A stretch of 64,000 nucleotides of DNA from Candidatus Eiseniibacteriota bacterium. Lineage in GTDB: Bacteria; Eisenbacteria; RBG-16-71-46; CAIMUX01. Position 1 is the stretch's first letter, and every line of letters starts with the position of its first letter. Below the pieces are notes generated by a model. It worked only from the letters and a program-made list of their open reading frames with translations, searched no databases and was not told where the DNA came from. Both the position numbers and the translations under genes were made by a program. The DNA is taken from positions 1,015,016-1,079,015 of the forward strand of contig JADJQY010000002.1 of assembly GCA_016712505.1 (NCBI GenBank). The letters are read 5' to 3'. Below, piece by piece: positions 1 through 8,423 of this stretch.

Positions 1-697
1 GCGCTGCGCCTTGTCCCCGCGCTCCGCCGCCCGCGCGTCGGCCGCGAGCTGCCGCGCTTCTGCCCGGGCCTGCTTCTGCGCCTCGCGTTCCTCGATCGCC
101 CGCGCCTTCCGTTCGACCGCGCGGGTCTTCATGGCATGCGACGCTCGGGGAGAGCGCAGCCTGCCCATGCTGCACCGGCAGCGCCCCGAGCGCGAGTAGC
201 GCGCGTTGCAGCGCCTCGGGGAGGAGCCGAGGCAGGACCACGAGCAGCGTGAGCACGAAGGCGGCAACCGCGAGCAGAGCGGCTCCGACCGGCCCCATCG
301 CAGCGGGCGAACCGACCGAGGTCATCGCTGCACCGGCCAGTCCACCAAAGAGCCGGCCGCCCCCAAGCGCCGCGCCGAGGACGGAGAGCGCGACGGCCAG
401 CGCGAGGGAGAGTCCGAAGATCCGCCAGGGACGAGCCGGACGCCGCACCAGTGCTCGCCAACCGAGGGTGAAACCGGTGGCGATCACCCAGCCCACCATG
501 GGCAGCCCGAGCCAGTCGAGCAGGAATCCGGCCGTCGCACGGCCGACCTCGCCGCAGGCATCGGCGGGCAGCCCGAACATCGGGCCACCGCCCGGCCAGG
601 GGGGCGAGGAGAGAATGGAGGTCAGCAGCAGCAGGCTGACCAGTACGAGCAGCACCCCCTGCAGAGGGCGACGAGCGGGCAGGCTTAGGTTCGCCAT
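1..697 (-). CDS. ftsK: DNA translocase FtsK, N-terminal membrane part (cut by window edge, one frameshift)
   Basis: Read from ATG at 697, the product begins with a short basic stretch (MANLSLPARRP) followed by about four hydrophobic segments within the first 165 residues, including VLLVLVSLLLLTS and ALLAVAAFVLTLLVVLPRLL. This fits the four-helix membrane anchor of FtsK/SpoIIIE, the septal DNA pump that clears chromosome dimers at division. Between about 130 and 200 the reading frame changes. Below 132 the frame with strong G/C at third positions is another one, reading MKTRAVERKARAIEEREAQK, a charged helical linker. One extra base would explain it. The motor domain lies outside the window. 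metK is upstream, separated by a strongly folded spacer. The family call rests on topology and the charged linker, so it is probable rather than certain. Confidence 0.68.
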   Translation of the reverse strand, partial: MANLSLPARRPLQGVLLVLVSLLLLTSILSSPPWPGGGPMFGLPADACGEVGRATAGFLLDWLGLPMVGWVIATGFTLGWRALVRRPARPWRIFGLSLALAVALSVLGAALGGGRLFGGLAGAAMTSVGSPAAMGPVGAALLAVAAFVLTLLVVLPRLLPEALQRALLALGALPVQHGQAALSPSVACHEDPRGRTEGAGDRGTRGAEAGPGRSAAARGRRAGGGARGQGAA

Positions 698-748
698 CGA
701 TTCCTTTGAACCCGGTCGCGCGCGAGGCGCGTCGTCGGCTACCTCTCA

Positions 749-820
749 CCCCGCGGAGTGGAAGTTCTGTCCTCCCCCGGAGCGAACGTCCTGTCCGCTC
801 CCCACTTCCCGACCGCGGGG
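749..820 (-). other. Three-tier nested inverted repeat after metK
   Basis: Three pairs of arms nest symmetrically: CCCCGCGG 749-756 with CCGCGGGG 813-820, GGAAGT 760-765 with ACTTCC 804-809, and GGAGCG 779-784 with CGCTCC 796-801. In the RNA from the minus strand the stem begins one base after the metK stop codon. It could be a terminator without a U-tract, an RNA stabiliser for the metK message, or a leader of ftsK. No T-run follows it. Confidence 0.6.
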
Positions 821-821
821 C

Positions 822-1991
822 CTACTTCAGGCCCGCGGCCTTCTTGAGCGCATCGACGCGGTCGAGCTTCTCCCAGGTGAACTCCGGCTCGTTGCGTCCG
901 AAGTGACCGTAGGCCGCGGTCTTCTTGTAGATCGGCCGCAGCAGATCGAGCGCGGTGGTGATCCCGCCCGGCCGGAGGTCGAATACCTCGCGAATCGCGC
1001 CGGTGATCTGGGTGTTCGAGACCTTCCCCGTGCCGTAGCTCTCGCAGTGGATCGAGACCGGATCCGGGTGACCGATGCAGTAGGCGAGTTGCACCTCACA
1101 CCGCTCGGCCAGTCCGGCCGCGACCACGTTCTTGGCCACCCAGCGCGCCGCGTAGGCCGCGGAGCGGTCGACCTTCGACGGGTCCTTGCCCGAGAAGGCC
1201 CCGCCGCCGTGGTGGGCCAGTCCGCCATAGGTGTCGACGATGATCTTCCGGCCGGTCAAACCGGTATCGGCCGCCGGACCGCCGGCGACGAATCGCCCGG
1301 TGCGGTTGATGTGCAGGATCGGTTCGATCGGGAGCAGTTCCGCCGGGATCGAGGGGCGGATGATGATTCGCTCGATGTCCTTGCGCAACTGCTCGATCGA
1401 GACCTCGGGCCGGTGCTGCGAGGAGCAGACGACGGTATGCACCCGCTGCGGGCGCCCCGCCTCGTACTCCACCGTGACCTGACACTTGTTGTCCGGGCCG
1501 AGGTACGAAAGCTCCCCGCTCTCGCGGACGTCGCCCAATCGCTTGGAGATCCGGTGGGCCAGGACGAGCGGAAGCGGCATGTACTCCGCCGTCTCATTCG
1601 TCGCGTAGCCGAACATGATCCCCTGGTCGCCCGCTCCCTGCTCGGCCACCGCTCCGCGATCGACGCCGACCGAGATGTCGCGCGATTGCTCGTCGATCGA
1701 GGTGACCACGGCGCAGGAGTCACCGTCGAACCCGTAACGGGGATCGTCGTATCCGATCTCCTTGATCGTCCGGCGGACTACCTTGGGAATATCGACGTAC
1801 GCGGCGGTCGTGATCTCACCGGCCACGACCGCGAGCCCGGTGGTGACCATCGTTTCGCAGGCGACGCGACAGTGCTTGTCCTGCTCCAGCATCGCGTCGA
1901 GGATGGCATCGGAGATCTGGTCGGCCACCTTGTCCGGGTGACCCTTACCCACCGACTCCGAAGTGATCAAGTACCGGTCCGCCATGTTCAT
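822..1991 (-). CDS. metK: S-adenosylmethionine synthase
   Basis: Makes S-adenosylmethionine from ATP and methionine in the cytoplasm. The 389-residue product has normal family length and the main signatures: GHPDK at residues 17-21, GAGDQGIMFGYA near 119, and the glycine-rich loop GGGAFSGKDPSKVDRSAAY near 260. Either the first ATG (1991) or the third codon, also ATG (1985), could be the start; MADRYLITSESV is the usual family N-terminus, so 1985 is attractive. A foldable leader lies upstream (2065-2094) and a large inverted repeat directly downstream. The gene is complete. Confidence 0.97.
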   Translation of the reverse strand: MNMADRYLITSESVGKGHPDKVADQISDAILDAMLEQDKHCRVACETMVTTGLAVVAGEITTAAYVDIPKVVRRTIKEIGYDDPRYGFDGDSCAVVTSIDEQSRDISVGVDRGAVAEQGAGDQGIMFGYATNETAEYMPLPLVLAHRISKRLGDVRESGELSYLGPDNKCQVTVEYEAGRPQRVHTVVCSSQHRPEVSIEQLRKDIERIIIRPSIPAELLPIEPILHINRTGRFVAGGPAADTGLTGRKIIVDTYGGLAHHGGGAFSGKDPSKVDRSAAYAARWVAKNVVAAGLAERCEVQLAYCIGHPDPVSIHCESYGTGKVSNTQITGAIREVFDLRPGGITTALDLLRPIYKKTAAYGHFGRNEPEFTWEKLDRVDALKKAAGLK

Positions 1992-2064
1992 CTCCCTGGG
2001 GTCCCGCCCCGGTTCTGGTCGCGACCACCCGGTCGCTCTTGGAAAGTGCTTACGCTAACAGAGA

Positions 2065-2094
2065 CCCTTTCGCACACGAAAGGGGCGAATCCCC
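2065..2094 (-). promoter_or_regulatory. Two overlapping hairpins in the metK leader
   Basis: CCCTTTCG (2065-2072) and CGAAAGGG (2077-2084) form a perfect 8-bp stem with a four-base loop. GGGG at 2082-2085 can pair instead with CCCC at 2091-2094. The two stems share bases 2082-2084, so they exclude each other. It may be the terminator of the upstream nucleotidyltransferase gene or an attenuator of metK. It does not match a SAM riboswitch class that I can recognise. Confidence 0.4.
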
Positions 2095-2154
2095 GTAGCC
2101 CTTCAAAACCGCTGAATCTACGACCCGCTGGGAATGCGCGGGGAGGGTCCGCGC

Positions 2155-3162
2155 CTACTGCCACTTCCCCGAGAAGTCGATCTCGGAGGAATCCCCGACG
2201 TTGAGACGACTGAACCCGCCCCGGACGATGGCGTTCTCCCCCACCAGGCTGTTCTCGAGCACGATGTCCCGCACCTCGGCATTCTCGTTCACGATGGTGT
2301 CGTGCACGATCGCGTTGTGCACCACCGCCCCACCGGCGATGGAGACGTTCGGACCGATGATCGAGCGGGTGACCGTCGCCGTCGGGTCGATGGAGACCGG
2401 ATGGAGGATGGTCACGCCGGGCATCTCCGGCGCCCGCGGGGCCAGCTTCAGGAGATACTCGTTGGTGGCCAGCAGGGTCTCCGGCTTGCCGCAATCGAAC
2501 CACCCCTCGACCGAGGCGGTCTTCATCCGCGATCCCCCCTCGATCATCATCGCCAGGGCATCGGTCAGTTGATACTCCCCCTTGGTCCGGATGTCCTTCG
2601 AGATCATCTGTTCCAGCTTGCCGTGGAGTTCCGCCGCCTCGGGCAGGTAGTAGATCCCGACCAGGGCCAGGTTTCCCACGAAGCTCTCCGGCTTTTCGAT
2701 CAACCTGGTGATGAAGCCGTCCTGAACCTGGGCGATGCCGAAGCGCTCCGGGTCGTCGACCTGCTTGACCCCGAGCACCGGGTGCGGACCCGACATGAAC
2801 TCGAGATAGTCGGCATGCACGATGGTGTCGCCGAGGATGATCAGGATCGGGCCTTCCGACACCTTCGCGCGCGTGAGGTGCACCGCGTGGCCGAGACCGA
2901 GCCGCTCGGGCTGCTCCACGTACTCCACCATCCCGGCGTAGCGCCGGTCGCAGTAGGTGCGGATCGCGTCGCCCATGTAGCCGACCACGATGACCACCCG
3001 TTCGATCCCCTGCTGGACCAGCCCATCGAGGATGTGGGCCAGGATCGGCTTCCCCGCCACGTTGACCAGCGCCTTCGGCACGGTGTGGGTGTGGGGTCTA
3101 AGCCGCGTTCCGACCCCGGCGGCCGGCACGATCGCGACCGGCCGCCGCTCTCTTGCACTCAT
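2155..3162 (-). CDS. Sugar nucleotidyltransferase (NDP-sugar pyrophosphorylase)
   Basis: A 335-residue enzyme of the RmlA/GlmU type, which joins a sugar 1-phosphate to a nucleotide with release of pyrophosphate. The N-terminal Rossmann domain shows IVPAAGVGTRLRPHTHTVPK (nucleotide loop and catalytic Arg/Lys) and ILGDTIV (metal-binding Asp). The C-terminal about 90 residues carry hexapeptide-type repeats (SIIGPNVSIAGGAVVHNAIV) of a left-handed beta helix. The start codon overlaps the stop of the isomerase gene by 4 bp, so the two are probably co-translated and may act on the same sugar phosphate. Substrate cannot be read from the sequence; glucose-1-phosphate or mannose-1-phosphate are likely. 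Confidence 0.85.
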   Translation of the reverse strand: MSARERRPVAIVPAAGVGTRLRPHTHTVPKALVNVAGKPILAHILDGLVQQGIERVVIVVGYMGDAIRTYCDRRYAGMVEYVEQPERLGLGHAVHLTRAKVSEGPILIILGDTIVHADYLEFMSGPHPVLGVKQVDDPERFGIAQVQDGFITRLIEKPESFVGNLALVGIYYLPEAAELHGKLEQMISKDIRTKGEYQLTDALAMMIEGGSRMKTASVEGWFDCGKPETLLATNEYLLKLAPRAPEMPGVTILHPVSIDPTATVTRSIIGPNVSIAGGAVVHNAIVHDTIVNENAEVRDIVLENSLVGENAIVRGGFSRLNVGDSSEIDFSGKWQ

Positions 3163-4265
3163 CGTTCCTCCTGCTTCCTCATCCCGGCACCCGCCACCGC
3201 ACGGCGCAGCCGCTGGATCGCCTCGACCGGCACCGGATCGACCCCGCCCCGCCGCGCGAGTTCCAGGCTCACGCGATCACCGAGCAGCACCTGCGAGAGG
3301 ATGCGCGCCATCCGCCCCTCGCCGTGACTCGGCACGAATACCACCTCGAAGCCGACCCGCCGCCATTCCGACTCCGCTGCCGACAGCACCGGCGCCAGCC
3401 TGGGCTCCAGGATTCCGGTTCCCTCGAGTCGCACCACCGCAGCCCGGCAGACCCGGCCGAGGTCCGCCCAGCCTTCGATCTCGTTGTGCACCAGCTCGGG
3501 AAACGCGTTCTCGAGTGCGAAGCGCTTTGCATTCTCGCTGAACTGGCAGCGCCAGCGGATCGCCAGCACCCGCTCGGCCTCACTCTCCGCATACAGTACC
3601 GGCACCTGGCCCGCCAGGCGATCGGCAAGCTCCCGGGGATTTCGGCCCGGCAGGGCGCGACCGGCGCGCCAGAGGTCCGCTTCCCCAGCGAGGAGATCGG
3701 CCGCCGCGCGCAGTTCCTGTTCCATTGCGACCGCTCGTCCCGCAGATGCCGCCCAGCAGAGCAGGATCGGCACGAGCATCCACCCCAGGGCGGCCCGGGG
3801 CTGCATCCCGGGCTCCGCATGAAATCTGGCCGCCGCGGCCGGATACGCCTCCAGGCGGCCTCCGGAGGCCACGATCCAGGGCGAAATCCCCCGTGCCGCC
3901 GCAGCATCCGCCAGGGCCAGGGCTTCCCAGGTCTCACCTGAGTAGCTCGCGATCCCCAGCGACACCGAGCCATCGACCCAGCCGGGCAGCTCAGGGTCGG
4001 CTTGAACCACAATCGGTATCCGTAAGTCCGGCTGCAAGATGAGAGCCGCGAGACGGCCGGCCATGGCCGAGCCGCCCATCCCGCCGAGAAAGAGCCCCCG
4101 CGCCGCCGGGGCCGCGGCCGCCCCTGGCCAACCGATCTCCCGTCCCCGGGCGATCGCCCCCCGGAGCTGGTCCGGAAACCCGTCGATCCACGATTCCATC
4201 CGGGCGAGCCCGTCCCGGAGATCGGCGGCCTCTCCCCGCCCCTTCCCCGCACCAGATTCAACCAA
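3159..4265 (-). CDS. Bifunctional phosphoglucose/phosphomannose isomerase family protein
   Basis: A 368-residue SIS-fold protein. Signatures are GLFLGGMGGSAMAG (sugar-phosphate loop), SYSGETWEAL, FSENAKRFALENAFPELVHN (family motif with catalytic Glu) and NEIEGW. Members interconvert glucose-6-, fructose-6- and mannose-6-phosphate. It sits between PTS enzyme I (8-bp overlap) and a sugar nucleotidyltransferase (4-bp overlap). This suggests a route from imported sugar phosphate to activated sugar for surface polysaccharide, which is an inference from order. Exact specificity is unknown. Confidence 0.85.
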   Translation of the reverse strand: MVESGAGKGRGEAADLRDGLARMESWIDGFPDQLRGAIARGREIGWPGAAAAPAARGLFLGGMGGSAMAGRLAALILQPDLRIPIVVQADPELPGWVDGSVSLGIASYSGETWEALALADAAAARGISPWIVASGGRLEAYPAAAARFHAEPGMQPRAALGWMLVPILLCWAASAGRAVAMEQELRAAADLLAGEADLWRAGRALPGRNPRELADRLAGQVPVLYAESEAERVLAIRWRCQFSENAKRFALENAFPELVHNEIEGWADLGRVCRAAVVRLEGTGILEPRLAPVLSAAESEWRRVGFEVVFVPSHGEGRMARILSQVLLGDRVSLELARRGGVDPVPVEAIQRLRRAVAGAGMRKQEER

Positions 4266-6075
4266 GACTGGCCTCCTCCCCGATGTAGGGCCGGAGCGCC
4301 TCGAGCAGGACCTGTCGCACCTCGGCCCCGGTCGGGCGACGCAGCGCGTCCTCGACCAGGTTGCGGAGCTCGGTCATCGAGACCCGGCGGACGAGATCCT
4401 TCACCTCCGCCAGGCAGGGAGGGCTCATGCTCAGTGAGGAGCAGCCAAACCCGAGCAAGAGTGCCGCGCCGTAGGGATCGCCCGACATCTCGCCGCAGGA
4501 GGTGACCCGGATCCCCGCCCGGCGGGCCGCTTCGACCGTCTTCTGCAGCGCGCGCAACACCGCGGGGTGGAACGGATCGTAGAGGTGGGCCACCTTCTCG
4601 TCGCCGCGGTCGACCGCCAGGGTGTACTGGATCAGATCGTTCGACCCGATCGAGAAGAAGTCCGATTCGCGGGCCAGGAAGTCGGCCATGGTCACCGCCG
4701 AGGGGACCTCGATCATGATGCCGACCGGAATCCGCTCGTCGAACGGATGCCCCTCCTGCCGCAGCTCTTCCTTGACCTGTTCAACCAGGCGCCGGACCTC
4801 GCGGGTCTCCTCGAGCGAGCTGATCATCGGGAAAAGAATCTGCGCCGTGCCGTGGACCGAGGCGCGGAGGATCGCCCGCAACTGGGTGCGCAGGATGTCG
4901 GGGTGGAGCAACAGGAAGCGCACGCCGCGCAGACCGAGAAACGGATTGTTCGCCCGACTCGTCCCGACGTAGGAGGCGAACTTGTCGCCGCCCACATCGA
5001 GGGTGCGGATGGTGACCGGCCGCGGGCGCATCCGCTTCAGCACCTGGCGATAGGCCCGCATCTGTCCCTCTTCGTCCGGCAGGTGCGAGCTGGCGAGGTA
5101 GAAGAACTCCGTGCGGTAGAGGCCGATCCCGTCCGCCCCGCTGGCGATCACCTTGTCGAGATCGTCCGCCGATTCGATGTTGGCCAGCAACTTCACCGGG
5201 TGGCCGTCGCGCGTGACACACGGCTCCGACTGGCGACGACGCACCTCCGCGCTGTGCCTTCGCAGCCGCCGCTCGCGCGCGGCGAACTGCTTCAATTCCT
5301 CCCGCCCGGGCCGCACCACCACCACGCCGTGGTTTCCGTCGACCAGGATCCAGTCGCCACTCGTGATGTGGTGGGAGAGGTCCCCCAGCCCCGCGACGGC
5401 GGGAATGCCGCGCGAGCGGGCGAGAATCGCCGCGTGGGAGGTGGCACCTCCATGGTCGGTGATCAGCGCGCGCACCCGCTCGGGATCGAGCACCGCGCTC
5501 TCGCTCGGGGCCAGCTCCGGGGCGACCACGATCGCTCCCTCGGGGATGATCGAGCCTTCGCGTTGGTTTCCGTCGAGATGCTTCAGGATCCGTCGTTTCA
5601 CGTCCCTGATGTCGGCCGAGCGGGCACGGAAATACTCGGTTCCGGCCGACTCGAAGGCGTTGATCATCTTCTGGAAGACGGAGCGGAGCGAGGCGCCGCC
5701 GGTGACGTGATCCCGGCGGATCGACTCGACCACGCTCTTCAGCAGTTCCTGGTCTTCGAGCAGACGCAGATGCGCGTCGAGCACCTTGAGGCCGGTCTCG
5801 TCGGTGTCGCCCACCAGGCACTCGCGCAGCGCGTGGATCTCGTCGCGCGCCCGGCGCACCGCGAGGCGGAAGCGCCGCACCTCCAGCGCGGTCTCGCCGA
5901 CCGAGATCTGCCGCTCGTCGACCTGGATCTCCTGCGGAAGCACCAGGTAGGCCGGGCCGGCCGCCAGTCCACCCGACACCGGGACGCCGTGGCGGACGAC
6001 CGTCTCCCCCGGGCCGGTCCGGCGCTTCGGCCGGGTGTCGCGAGGAACCGCGCGGGTCTCCTTCGGGGTCTTCAC
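4258..6075 (-). CDS. ptsI: PTS enzyme I (phosphoenolpyruvate-protein phosphotransferase)
   Basis: First enzyme of the phosphotransferase system: takes phosphate from PEP and passes it to HPr. The 605-residue product has the phospho-histidine motif GGATSHAAILARSRGIPAVAG near residue 210. Its C-terminal PEP-binding barrel includes GLRGVRFLL, PMIS, FFSIGSNDLIQYTLAVDRG and the catalytic Cys motif SCGEMSGDP near 525. The N-terminus carries a basic extension of about 25 residues before the usual GVPVSGGLAAGPA. The GTG start overlaps the HPr stop by 4 bp (GTGA). Together with HPr and EIIABCD it completes a phosphorelay in one operon. Confidence 0.96.
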   Translation of the reverse strand: MKTPKETRAVPRDTRPKRRTGPGETVVRHGVPVSGGLAAGPAYLVLPQEIQVDERQISVGETALEVRRFRLAVRRARDEIHALRECLVGDTDETGLKVLDAHLRLLEDQELLKSVVESIRRDHVTGGASLRSVFQKMINAFESAGTEYFRARSADIRDVKRRILKHLDGNQREGSIIPEGAIVVAPELAPSESAVLDPERVRALITDHGGATSHAAILARSRGIPAVAGLGDLSHHITSGDWILVDGNHGVVVVRPGREELKQFAARERRLRRHSAEVRRRQSEPCVTRDGHPVKLLANIESADDLDKVIASGADGIGLYRTEFFYLASSHLPDEEGQMRAYRQVLKRMRPRPVTIRTLDVGGDKFASYVGTSRANNPFLGLRGVRFLLLHPDILRTQLRAILRASVHGTAQILFPMISSLEETREVRRLVEQVKEELRQEGHPFDERIPVGIMIEVPSAVTMADFLARESDFFSIGSNDLIQYTLAVDRGDEKVAHLYDPFHPAVLRALQKTVEAARRAGIRVTSCGEMSGDPYGAALLLGFGCSSLSMSPPCLAEVKDLVRRVSMTELRNLVEDALRRPTGAEVRQVLLEALRPYIGEEASLG

Positions 6076-6344
6076 TTCTTCTCCTCGCCGAATTTGGATG
6101 CGACCAGGTCGACCAGTCCGCTCACCGCATCCTGTTCATCCGGCCCCTCGGCCCGGATGGTGAGCACCGTTCCGGTCTCGGCCGCGAGGAGCAACACTCC
6201 CATGATGCTCTTCCCGTTCACGGTGAGTTCACCGTTGGAGACCCATACCTCCGAGCGATACTGCGCCGCCTTCCTCACGAAGAGGTCGGCCGGGTGCAGG
6301 TGGATCCCCGGATAGTTCGAAACGGTCACCGGCTGTTCGGTCAA
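6072..6344 (-). CDS. HPr phosphocarrier protein with altered active site
   Basis: A 90-residue HPr. A TTG start at 6344 is chosen because GGAGGAGG lies just upstream and the codon overlaps the EIID stop (TTGA). Numbering then matches classical HPr exactly: His15 in GIHLHP (phosphorylated by EI) and Ser46 in VNGKSIMG (the HPr-kinase target). The normally conserved Arg17 beside His15 is His here (H-L-H-P instead of H-A-R-P), and position 20 is Asp in PADLF. It carries phosphate from EI to EIIA. The intact Ser46 fits the hprK gene a few genes upstream. The Arg17 change could slow or alter phosphotransfer. Confidence 0.92.
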   Translation of the reverse strand: MTEQPVTVSNYPGIHLHPADLFVRKAAQYRSEVWVSNGELTVNGKSIMGVLLLAAETGTVLTIRAEGPDEQDAVSGLVDLVASKFGEEKK

Positions 6345-7207
6345 TGGCCCCCTCCTCCTGTTTCCGCTCCCCCGACCGACGTGCCCGGAGCGACCGACGT
6401 GTCCGGCACGAGCAATGTGTCCGGCACGAGCAATGTGTCCGACACGAGCGACGTGTCCGGGACGAGCGACGCGCCGACACTCCAGGCGACGACTCCGCAC
6501 ACCACCCCCACGACCAGCGCGGTCCAGGCCAGCGCAGTTGGCGTCGGGCGCGCGCGCCATGAGAGCAGCCACCCTGCGGTCAGCCCGACTCCCAGCGCTC
6601 CGAGCCCGATCCAGTCGCCCACCTTCGCCCCGCTGGTGGCCAGGAGTCCGATCCCGATCCCCAGGGCCAGCCTCGCCAGGCTGCTCGAGGCCGCGATCCA
6701 GCGGTCCCAGGGCTTGGCCACGAGTTCCCGGCCCAGCGCGGCTTCGTCCGACCGTCCGACGCGCAGCCCGCGTGACCGCCAGTACTGCTCGCCCAGGACC
6801 GCGAATGCAACCAGCAACCCGGCCGGGAGCAAGAACCACGGCGCCACCCGATCTCCCGCTCCCCAGGCGCCTACCGGGCCGAGCAGCACCAGGCCCGCGA
6901 CGACGGCGGTCAGCCGCGCCGCCGGCATCAGCGCCCCGAACACCAGCCGATCCCCGATCGCGCCGAAGAGCGGCGCGAATCGGGCGCGCAAACGTTCCCA
7001 CTCCTCGGCACTCTTCCCCGCGGTTCGAGCGAGGAGGTACCCCGCGAGGGCCGGCTGGGTCTGAAAGCTGCGCTCCCTCCAGGCGAGACGCAAGGGCTCG
7101 GACGCGGGGTCTTCCTTCGGGAGCTGCGCCAGGACGCCGCCGCGCTGCAGGCCGCGGGCATTGTAGAGCGCTTCGAGGCGCAGGAGATCGCGGGTTCCGA
7201 GCCTCAC
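6341..7207 (-). CDS. PTS mannose-family EIID membrane component
   Basis: About 288 residues from GTG at 7207, which overlaps the EIIC stop (GTGA). It begins VRLGTRDLLRLEALYNARGLQ, matching the family start. The first about 120 residues are cytoplasmic-looking (FQTQPALAGYLLA). Hydrophobic segments follow, such as LTAVVAGLVLLGPVGAW and FLLPAGLLVAFAVLG, and two more later. EIID with EIIC forms the sugar channel of mannose/fructose/sorbose-type permeases in the inner membrane. The C-terminus ends in an unusual run of six-residue repeats (LVPDTS-like) encoded by 18-bp tandem repeats. Confidence 0.85.
   Translation of the reverse strand: MRLGTRDLLRLEALYNARGLQRGGVLAQLPKEDPASEPLRLAWRERSFQTQPALAGYLLARTAGKSAEEWERLRARFAPLFGAIGDRLVFGALMPAARLTAVVAGLVLLGPVGAWGAGDRVAPWFLLPAGLLVAFAVLGEQYWRSRGLRVGRSDEAALGRELVAKPWDRWIAASSSLARLALGIGIGLLATSGAKVGDWIGLGALGVGLTAGWLLSWRARPTPTALAWTALVVGVVCGVVAWSVGASLVPDTSLVSDTLLVPDTLLVPDTSVAPGTSVGGAETGGGGH
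6377..6466 (-). repeat. 18-bp tandem repeat, five copies, in the EIID tail
   Basis: Five consecutive 18-bp units on the plus strand (consensus CGACGTGTCCGGCACGAG) at 6377-6394, 6395-6412, 6413-6430, 6431-6448 and 6449-6466. They are in frame and encode six-residue repeats of the type L-V-P-D-T-S at the C-terminus of EIID. Copy number could vary by slippage without breaking the frame. Confidence 0.85.
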
Positions 7208-7923
7208 CGGAGCAGCCCTCCGACCACGCCGAGGCCGACCCCGAGGGCCAGCTCGACCCAACCGCGACCGGCCCGCCGCAGCGCGAACGCCGCCGCGCCG
7301 AATCCCACGGCGAGAGTCGCGAACGGGAGCTTCTCCCCCACCAGGTCGACCGGGGAGACGGCAAATCCGCGCGTGCTCAGGATCGCGCGATAGAGGAACC
7401 CGGCCGCCACCAGGACGAACCCGGTGACGATCCAGCCCCGAACCAGGGCATCGACCGCGGCCCCGCGCTGCGCGGAGATCAGTCGATCGCGACAGGCGAT
7501 GCCGGAGGCGAGCGCATCCTCCTCTCGCTCTTCGTTCCGCCGACGGAGCAGGCCCTCCCAGCGTCGCCCCCACTCCGCCGCGAGCAACCCGAACAGGAGC
7601 CCAAGGACCAAGGGCCGCCCGTTACCCCAGAGCCCGCTCGCTCCCAGGAGGGCCGCCCCCCAGCCGGCCACCGCCCCTGCGACTACCCCCCCCAGCCCGA
7701 ACGCGGGGAGGAGCGCCCCGCCCGAGGGGACGATCACCAGCCAGCAGCATTGCAACACGACGCCGGCGGCCAACCCGGCCCACGGCTGGTTCACGATCAC
7801 GCCGGCCAGCGTCGCCGCGACCAGCGGCTCGCGCAGCCGAAAGAGCGGCCAGACCCGCTCCTCGAGCGAGACCCACGCCCCGAGAAGAAGGAGCAGCAGA
7901 ATGCGCGGAATGGCGTCGCTCAC
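7204..7923 (-). CDS. PTS mannose-family EIIC membrane component
   Basis: A 239-residue polytopic protein from GTG at 7923 that overlaps the EIIB stop by 4 bp. Hydrophobic segments include IPRILLLLLLGAWVSL, GLAAGVVLQCCWLVIVPSGG, LVLGLLFGLLAAEW, WIVTGFVLVAAGFLY and LALGVGLGVVGGLL. The middle motif (VLQ..WL.....G..LP.) resembles the sugar-binding region of the sorbose-type EIIC family. It works with EIID as the transmembrane channel. Sequence is divergent and substrate is not predictable. Confidence 0.8.
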   Translation of the reverse strand: MSDAIPRILLLLLLGAWVSLEERVWPLFRLREPLVAATLAGVIVNQPWAGLAAGVVLQCCWLVIVPSGGALLPAFGLGGVVAGAVAGWGAALLGASGLWGNGRPLVLGLLFGLLAAEWGRRWEGLLRRRNEEREEDALASGIACRDRLISAQRGAAVDALVRGWIVTGFVLVAAGFLYRAILSTRGFAVSPVDLVGEKLPFATLAVGFGAAAFALRRAGRGWVELALGVGLGVVGGLLR

Positions 7924-8423
7924 CTGGCGCCTCCACCTTCGCCATGGATCCAGTTCCCCACCGGCCGCGGGCGGGTCGTCGGGAGATCCTGCGCACTGAG
8001 CAGAAACCCCTCCTGGACCAGTCTGCCCAACGTCGTCTCGTCCTCCGGCGTGAGGAAGAGGGCCGGAGCGCGCTCGACCGCGCCGGGCCGGAGGTGCAGA
8101 CCGCCCAGGTTCACCGGACCGGGGATTCCCGCTCGCAGGAGCCGCGCTGCGATCTCGACCCCGCGCACCAGCAGGACCGTGCTCTCCGGATCGGGGCCAT
8201 GGAAGCCGGCGGCAGTTGCCTCGGCCACGCTGATGCAAGCGACGTCAGTCCCTTCGGGCGCGGCCGCCGCGTAGAGCGAGCAGGCCAGTGGATCCCCGGC
8301 TGTCTCGTCGTCCACGATCAAGTAGTGCGCAGGATGGAGTCGCATCCCCCAGCCGAGCGCGACCTGCCCGTGGAGAAGACGATCATCGATGCGAAAGAGG
8401 AGATAGGACGCGCCCGCCATCAA
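7920..8423 (-). CDS. PTS mannose-family EIIB component
   Basis: A 167-residue cytoplasmic domain that takes phosphate from EIIA and gives it to the incoming sugar. The family motif RIDDRLLHGQVALGWG holds the phospho-accepting His at residue 18. LIVDDETAGDPLACSLYAAAAP follows as in other EIIB-Man proteins. It overlaps EIIA (ATGA) and EIIC (GTGA) by 4 bp on either side. Length matches stand-alone EIIB-Man domains. Confidence 0.92.
   Translation of the reverse strand: MMAGASYLLFRIDDRLLHGQVALGWGMRLHPAHYLIVDDETAGDPLACSLYAAAAPEGTDVACISVAEATAAGFHGPDPESTVLLVRGVEIAARLLRAGIPGPVNLGGLHLRPGAVERAPALFLTPEDETTLGRLVQEGFLLSAQDLPTTRPRPVGNWIHGEGGGAR

Noticed and set aside
1992..2154. SAM riboswitch upstream of metK
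   Set aside because: I could not align the region to the conserved core of any SAM or SAH class; only two short hairpins are evident.
249..2204. Very long open frames on the plus strand opposite metK, ptsI, rng and argG
   Set aside because: They mirror the codon bias of well-identified minus-strand genes in GC-rich DNA, have no motifs and no start signals. They are antisense shadows.
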